A DNA stretch of 64,000 nucleotides from Daucus carota subsp. sativus (lineage: Eukaryota; Streptophyta; Magnoliopsida; Apiales; Apiaceae), in the NCBI RefSeq assembly GCF_001625215.2, contig NC_030385.2, forward strand, positions 36,047,598 to 36,111,597, read 5' to 3'. Positions 59,574-64,000 of the stretch are shown here, piece after piece (position 1 is the first letter of the stretch; every line of letters begins with the position of its first letter). The notes under the pieces were generated by a model. It worked only from the letters and a program-made list of their open reading frames with translations. It was not told the DNA's origin and did no database searches. The position numbers and the translations under genes were made by a program.

Positions 59574-60889
59574 ACAAAGATGTTTAACCATTTCATCATA
59601 TCCCCCCAAGTATATCTTGCGTATAACTATAAAATAAAAGGTTGTAGAAAATGGAGTGTAGAAAATTTTCAAAAGGTTGCGGGGAAGATCCATTTACTTT
59701 GAGTAAATGGAGTGTGAGCCGGGAATTAAAAATCCAAAAGGTTTAGAAAACTTTGTGTTCAAAATGATTTCTTTGCCGCATTAGTGTCATACACAGCGCC
59801 TGTTTGGCACCACCTTGCTTCCACTTTTTTTATGGAAAAAATAACATGTTTTTCTTGACCCATTTGTATAAATAAATTAGAAATATTTATAAAAAGTTGG
59901 AATCTTGGGTTTTTTTTCTACTTTTTTTCCAAAAATTTTAATAATTTATAAATCTTAAACTTGCTTCTCACTTATACTCTATTTTTTTATTTTAATTAAC
60001 AAGTCACTTCTTTTAATCTCAGCCTCACACGCTTACAGAAGTCCAACTTATGTTGCACTTCATTTTGTCTGTGTAATGCGGCCAAGTTCTCGGAACCAAC
60101 TGCTATTTTACGGAGTTCAACGTTATTATGATGATTTTAAACTAACTCATAATCGACCTGTTAGCGGGGTTGTCAACCCAATTCCCGCATGAAAAAGATA
60201 AAAAAAATTTGTTTTGAATATAAGCAATCAAACAACTCCATCAGTATAAACCTTTCACAAGGTGTGAGCGTGGAGTTAGTGGATGTTGCGAGGCACCCAA
60301 CGCTCTTGTATACAAACACCTCAACCTTATATACAAACACCTCAACTTGATAATTACCATCTTCTCTTATTTTGGATAGAGTTCCACAATTAATATTTTA
60401 TGAAGAATCCGATTATCCAAATTCTCTAAAATATCTTCTTCAATTAGGATTCTTCACTTATTAAGAAATTCAGGAACAGATCCCAACACAAGCGTCAAAA
60501 CTTGCTCCATGTGGATTCTAAATGTGTATCACCTCTTGTTATTGCCCATTAGGCCATTACATGGACAAATATGGATATCAACGGTATATTTTTGGATTTT
60601 TTTGAATGATCGAATCAGTGTTAAGCAGCTACCACTCTCATCTAAAAGTCGTAATATACACTTTTGTTTGATCCGTTTGTTGTTAAACATGCTTCGGTGA
60701 ATAAACTTATGTGCATTTTGTTAACTTTTGTCAGCATGTCTTTCATTTCTTAGTTACTTAAAGCTATCCGAAATTTTGTTGCATATGTCTATTTCTATCC
60801 ATTAGTACATACACATAAGCTGAAACCCTTGTCTGTAATCCAACATCTTCATCTCTTGAATTGCTTACCTCTGCTTCATTTCGATCTTC

Positions 60890-61036
60890 ATGAGGCCGCG
60901 TCAGAGAACCTTAATGGAACTACCAGAAGAACTGCTAAATGAGATCTTTCTGAGGATGCCTGCAAGGTCTCTTTTAATATGTAATGTTGTGTTTGGTTGG
61001 GGTGAACGAAAACGAAGGGAATGGAATGAGATTTGA
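60890..61036 (+). pseudogene. F4: truncated F-box gene
   Basis: MRPRQRTLMELPEELLNEIF then LRMPARSLLICN, then NVVFGWGERKRREWNEI from the same foreign block that ends F1; stop at 61034-61036. Only 32 residues of F-box remain, with no FBA domain. The 5' leader lacks ten or so bases seen in the other copies just before the ATG. It lies head to head with P6. Confidence 0.88.
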
Positions 61037-61416
61037 ACTATAATTTAGTTGAATATATAATAATTTCATTCCTTCCATCATTCCATTCATATCACCCTTA
61101 ACTAGTTTAAAGCCTCCATTTTGTGAAAGAATGCTGCATTCCTTATAATATCTATTTTCTACCCAAATCTTATCATATCTGTTTTTAACATTGGGTTACC
61201 CAAGATTATTGTTCAAACTTCAAAATAGGCTGCATTCAGTTATAATCAGGTGTACATCTGCATATATAAGAAACAGAACAGAAAGAAGATTCCCTGTACA
61301 TATGATATCTGCATCACATACATAATTATTATGCAAGCACTGGGATTCAACTTCCTCTACTAGTCGAATAACCATAAGATGCAGTGGAGGCAGACGATTT
61401 GTTACAAGAAATCTCT

Positions 61417-61899
61417 TCAATCATTAACGCTTGCACCGTGGGCAGGGTGTGGTTCACTCCTGTAAGCTCCTGCACAAACAATAAGAGATTCAGTTCACGG
61501 GGATTGCTTTAAAACTATATTTATATCCTTATTGTATATAATTTCATAACTTTATCCTGAGTTTAAATATAATTCTCCCTCCCTCCCATCATTATTTTGT
61601 ATTTGGGTGGGACACGGAGGTTAAGTTAAAGTATGTTGTATTGAAATATGCTAACAAATGGATGAAAATTCCGAAAAAGAAAGTGTTAACACGCGGATGG
61701 GACATAGGGAGCACCAGAGGATGAAAATACCGTAGAAGTGGTGGGTGGATAGGCGGCGTGCGTGGTAGTTAGCATAGACAGGGGAAGCTGATGATTCAGA
61801 GTGAAGAGCAGTGAGGTGCGGTAAATAGGCTGCCCCAAGCAGAAGAGTGAGGAGCAACAATACGAAGCTCGTCTGAATAAATGATGCAGCCATACTCAT
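61417..61899 (-). CDS. P7: putative secreted peptide precursor, 73 residues
   Basis: Exon 1 61899-61731, exon 2 61469-61417 (222 nt in frame), acceptor here tgtgcag, one codon upstream of the usual site. MSMAASFIQTSFVLLLLTLL, HSESSASPVYANYHARRLST, then GAYRSEPHPAHGASVND. It is the only intact peptide gene paired with an intact F-box gene (F5 starts 1.24 kb away on the other strand), so it is the best copy to test. Confidence 0.63.
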
Positions 61900-63139
61900 G
61901 CAAAGATGTTTAACCATTTGATCATATATACAGAGTGATAGAAAAGTTAGGAGCTGTATAATTAAGAAAATAAAGACTTAGTGGAGTGTCAACAATATAC
62001 CGAGCATCCAACGTCCAACTTAGAGCAAGTCCAATAGGTTACCTATATGATGTCATAAACTCACATTTAGGTAATGTGTCAAAAAAATGCACTCCAACAC
62101 TATCCTAGTGTTATCCTAAATCACTAGCACAACCTTAGTTCTCCTAGCCATTACCTATTTATAAGCAACCCCTAGCCATTATCTATTTAATATTTATGAA
62201 TAAAATAATCATCTCTCTCCTTCTTTCTTTGTCTATTCTCTCCTTTTCTTCTTCTCTCTCTCAAATTTATTATTAAAATAATCTTAGGAGAACAAATATA
62301 GGGATTACTATTGGAGTTGACACTAAAAATAGATTACCTAAATCACTAAGACATACTAGCACTCATTATTTTATATTATTTATAATTAATAGGATAGGTA
62401 ACCTATTGGACTTGCTCTTAAGGTGATAGAAAAGTTTTCGTGCTAAAAATAATTCCTTTGACGCGTCAGTCGTCCTATAACGAGCATTTAAAGTCCAACT
62501 TAAGGTGGCAGAAAAATTTTCGTGCTAAAAAGGATTCGTTGATGCATCAGTGGTCCTATAGTGGAGTCCGGCTCATGGTGCACCTCATTTTGTTCATGTC
62601 ATGGGTGCCAAGTTCTTGGGTGAGGGGGCCGGGGGTGTCTTGCGTCAACCAACTGCTATTTTCATGGAGTTTCGCGTCATCATGACCATTTTAAACTTGC
62701 TCAAAATGGAGACGAATGATGTGTTAATAGAATTAGGATTTCTTTGAATGACCGATTGTGCTATTTTTGATTTGCGTGTTCCAGGACAGATTATCTGTAC
62801 CAAAAAATCTATTTTAAATGATGGAATCTGCTGTTCTGACTTCGCAAAATCAGTGCTGAGCTGCTACCAGACTCATCCGGAAGTCGTATTATACGTTTTT
62901 GTTTGATCCATTTGTTGCTTAATATGTTTCGGTGAATAAACTTATTAACTTTTGTCTGCAAGTCCTCCATTTCTTAGTTACTTTGAACTATCCGAAATTT
63001 ATTGCATATGTCTATTTCTATTTATTAGTACATACACATAAGTTGAAAGTTGAAACCCTTGTCGGTAATCCAACATCTTTTTCTCTTGAATTGTGTACTT
63101 CTGCTTCATTTCGATCTTACATGCTTGTATGCACAGACC
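61900..63139. promoter_or_regulatory. Head-to-head intergenic region of P7 and F5
   Basis: On the P7 side a tatatatga TATA-like element lies about 22-30 bp from the ATG and recurs, slightly varied, before P1-P4. On the F5 side a block from about 63012 to 63095 (ttagtacatacacataagtt, gtaatccaacatc) is conserved ahead of F1-F4 (about 40250, 49110, 51790 and 60795). A Harbinger MITE (62023-62417) has inserted near the P7 end. Confidence 0.55.
62023..62417. mobile_element. PIF/Harbinger (Tourist-like) MITE, 395 bp
   Basis: Ends gagcaagtccaataggttac and inverse (gtaacctattggacttgctc), flanked by TTA on both sides (62020-62022, 62418-62420). The paralogous sequence at about 41471 reads ccaacttaaggtggtag without it, so the empty site is known. 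Confidence 0.92.
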
Positions 63140-64000
63140 ATGAGGCCGCGGCACAGAACCTTAATGGAACTACCAGAAGAAATTCTAAACGAGATCTTTC
63201 TGAGGATGCCTGCAAGGTCTGTTTTAATCTGTAAATGTGTCTGTAAGCCCTTTTTGCGTATCATCAGACATCCCGATTTTGTAAACACCCATCTCAATCG
63301 TGTTAAGGACGTTGGGCGTGATAAATCAGAAGCACTCATTTTGCATTTTGGAAAGAGCAAGTACAGAGGAAGGAAGTATATCAAGAGAAAGCAACTAGGC
63401 TGCATTCACTATGATCATGTGATGTTATCTATTGATAATGCGATGATTAATGTATATAAGCCTTTTAGTCCTCCAGTTCCGTATGTTGGGGAAGTTAAAA
63501 TTGTTGGTTCTTGTAATGGATTGATTTGTGCTGCTATTCAGTATGATAATGAAGATGGTGATGATTTTGTTCATAAGTTCAGCATTTTATTATGGAACCC
63601 TGTTACTAGACAAACTAGATATCTGCCAAAGCCGCGGTATTATAATGGTGTGCATGATCCTTTTTTTGAATTTGGTTTTGTCTCGGAAACTAACGATCAT
63701 ATGGTTGTAAGAATTTCAGATGCTTTGGACCACAGGATCCGAGCTGATCTATACAAGATGAGTACAGATTCCTGGACAGTTATTGATTGCACTTCATTTG
63801 CTGGAAGGAATACGGTTTTTCTATGTAGTTTATTTGGAGATGAGTCTCCTGTGTTTTTGAATGGATCCTTTCACTGGGGCTCCTGGAAATATATTGTTTC
63901 TTTTAATCTGAAAGACGAGGAGTTGGGGCTGATCAGTCTTCCCCCATATCTTGATGAATATCGACCTGATGCTGATCCTGGAGTAGACAAACTTGCGGTG
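63140..64000 (+). CDS. F5: F-box/FBA-domain protein, 5' 287 codons, runs off the window
   Basis: Open from MRPRHRTLMELPEEILNEIF to the last base with no stop. Residues about 10-50 are the F-box (LPEEILNEIFLRMPARSV, CKCVCKPFLRIIRHPDF), which recruits the protein to SKP1 in an SCF ubiquitin ligase. From about residue 115 an F-box-associated (FBA) domain begins: VGSCNGLICAAIQ, LLWNPVTRQTRYLPKP, FEFGFVSETNDHMVVRISD, LNGSFHWGSW. Typical proteins of this kind have 350-420 residues, so about two thirds is visible. The start is the ATG shared with F2 and F4. It is the only undamaged F-box copy in the window; substrate unknown. It diverges from P7. Confidence 0.93.
   Translation, partial: MRPRHRTLMELPEEILNEIFLRMPARSVLICKCVCKPFLRIIRHPDFVNTHLNRVKDVGRDKSEALILHFGKSKYRGRKYIKRKQLGCIHYDHVMLSIDNAMINVYKPFSPPVPYVGEVKIVGSCNGLICAAIQYDNEDGDDFVHKFSILLWNPVTRQTRYLPKPRYYNGVHDPFFEFGFVSETNDHMVVRISDALDHRIRADLYKMSTDSWTVIDCTSFAGRNTVFLCSLFGDESPVFLNGSFHWGSWKYIVSFNLKDEELGLISLPPYLDEYRPDADPGVDKLAV

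Noticed and set aside
36300..64000. S-locus-like self-incompatibility locus (F-box plus secreted protein)
   Set aside because: No S-RNase is present and only one F-box gene is intact; the resemblance is superficial.

Overview
Nuclear DNA of a flowering plant, most likely a eudicot. Evidence: AT-rich sequence, GT-AG introns, a plant-type tRNA-Lys, plant gene families (G3BP-like NTF2/RRM, DUF946/VPS62-like, F-box/FBA) and plant transposons (Helitrons, Stowaway, Mutator-like, PIF/Harbinger, Copia). The sequence alone does not fix the species.

Layout. Bases 1-21,181 hold mostly mobile DNA. The main item is a 6.2-kb Helitron (5096-11296) carrying pieces of at least three host genes: a TRAF1a/b-like MATH gene, an AKR2-like gene and a probable N-terminal exon of an aldolase/dehydrogenase fusion. 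Next come satellite-like repeats, a 2.0-kb LTR element (15273-17318) and a second, minus-strand Helitron candidate (17662-20300). Bases 21,182-35,804 are the genic core: a nine-exon G3BP-like gene (+), a three-exon TPR gene (-), a Mutator-like element, a two-exon VPS62/DUF946 gene (+) and a tRNA-Lys(CTT) (-).

Bases 36,300-64,000 form a tandemly duplicated cluster. Its unit is a tiny two-exon gene on the minus strand, predicted to encode a secreted peptide precursor of 69-76 residues, set head to head with an F-box gene on the plus strand. Seven peptide-gene copies (P1-P7) and five F-box copies (F1-F5) can be traced. P1, P2, P3, P4 and P7 are intact, P5 is broken and P6 has lost its own second exon. 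Among the F-box copies only F5, which runs off the right edge, is open; F1-F4 are truncated or frameshifted. The peptide copies end in a shared motif close to RSEPxPAHGASxND that I cannot match to a named plant peptide family. This cluster is the best candidate for an undescribed system.

The cluster also dates its own transposons. A 7.07-kb Copia element with apparently identical LTRs, itself holding a nested DNA transposon, split the upstream region of F2. A 2.0-kb LTR element split a duplicated exon. Mutator-like, Harbinger and other MITEs sit in single copies of the unit, so the other copies act as natural empty sites.
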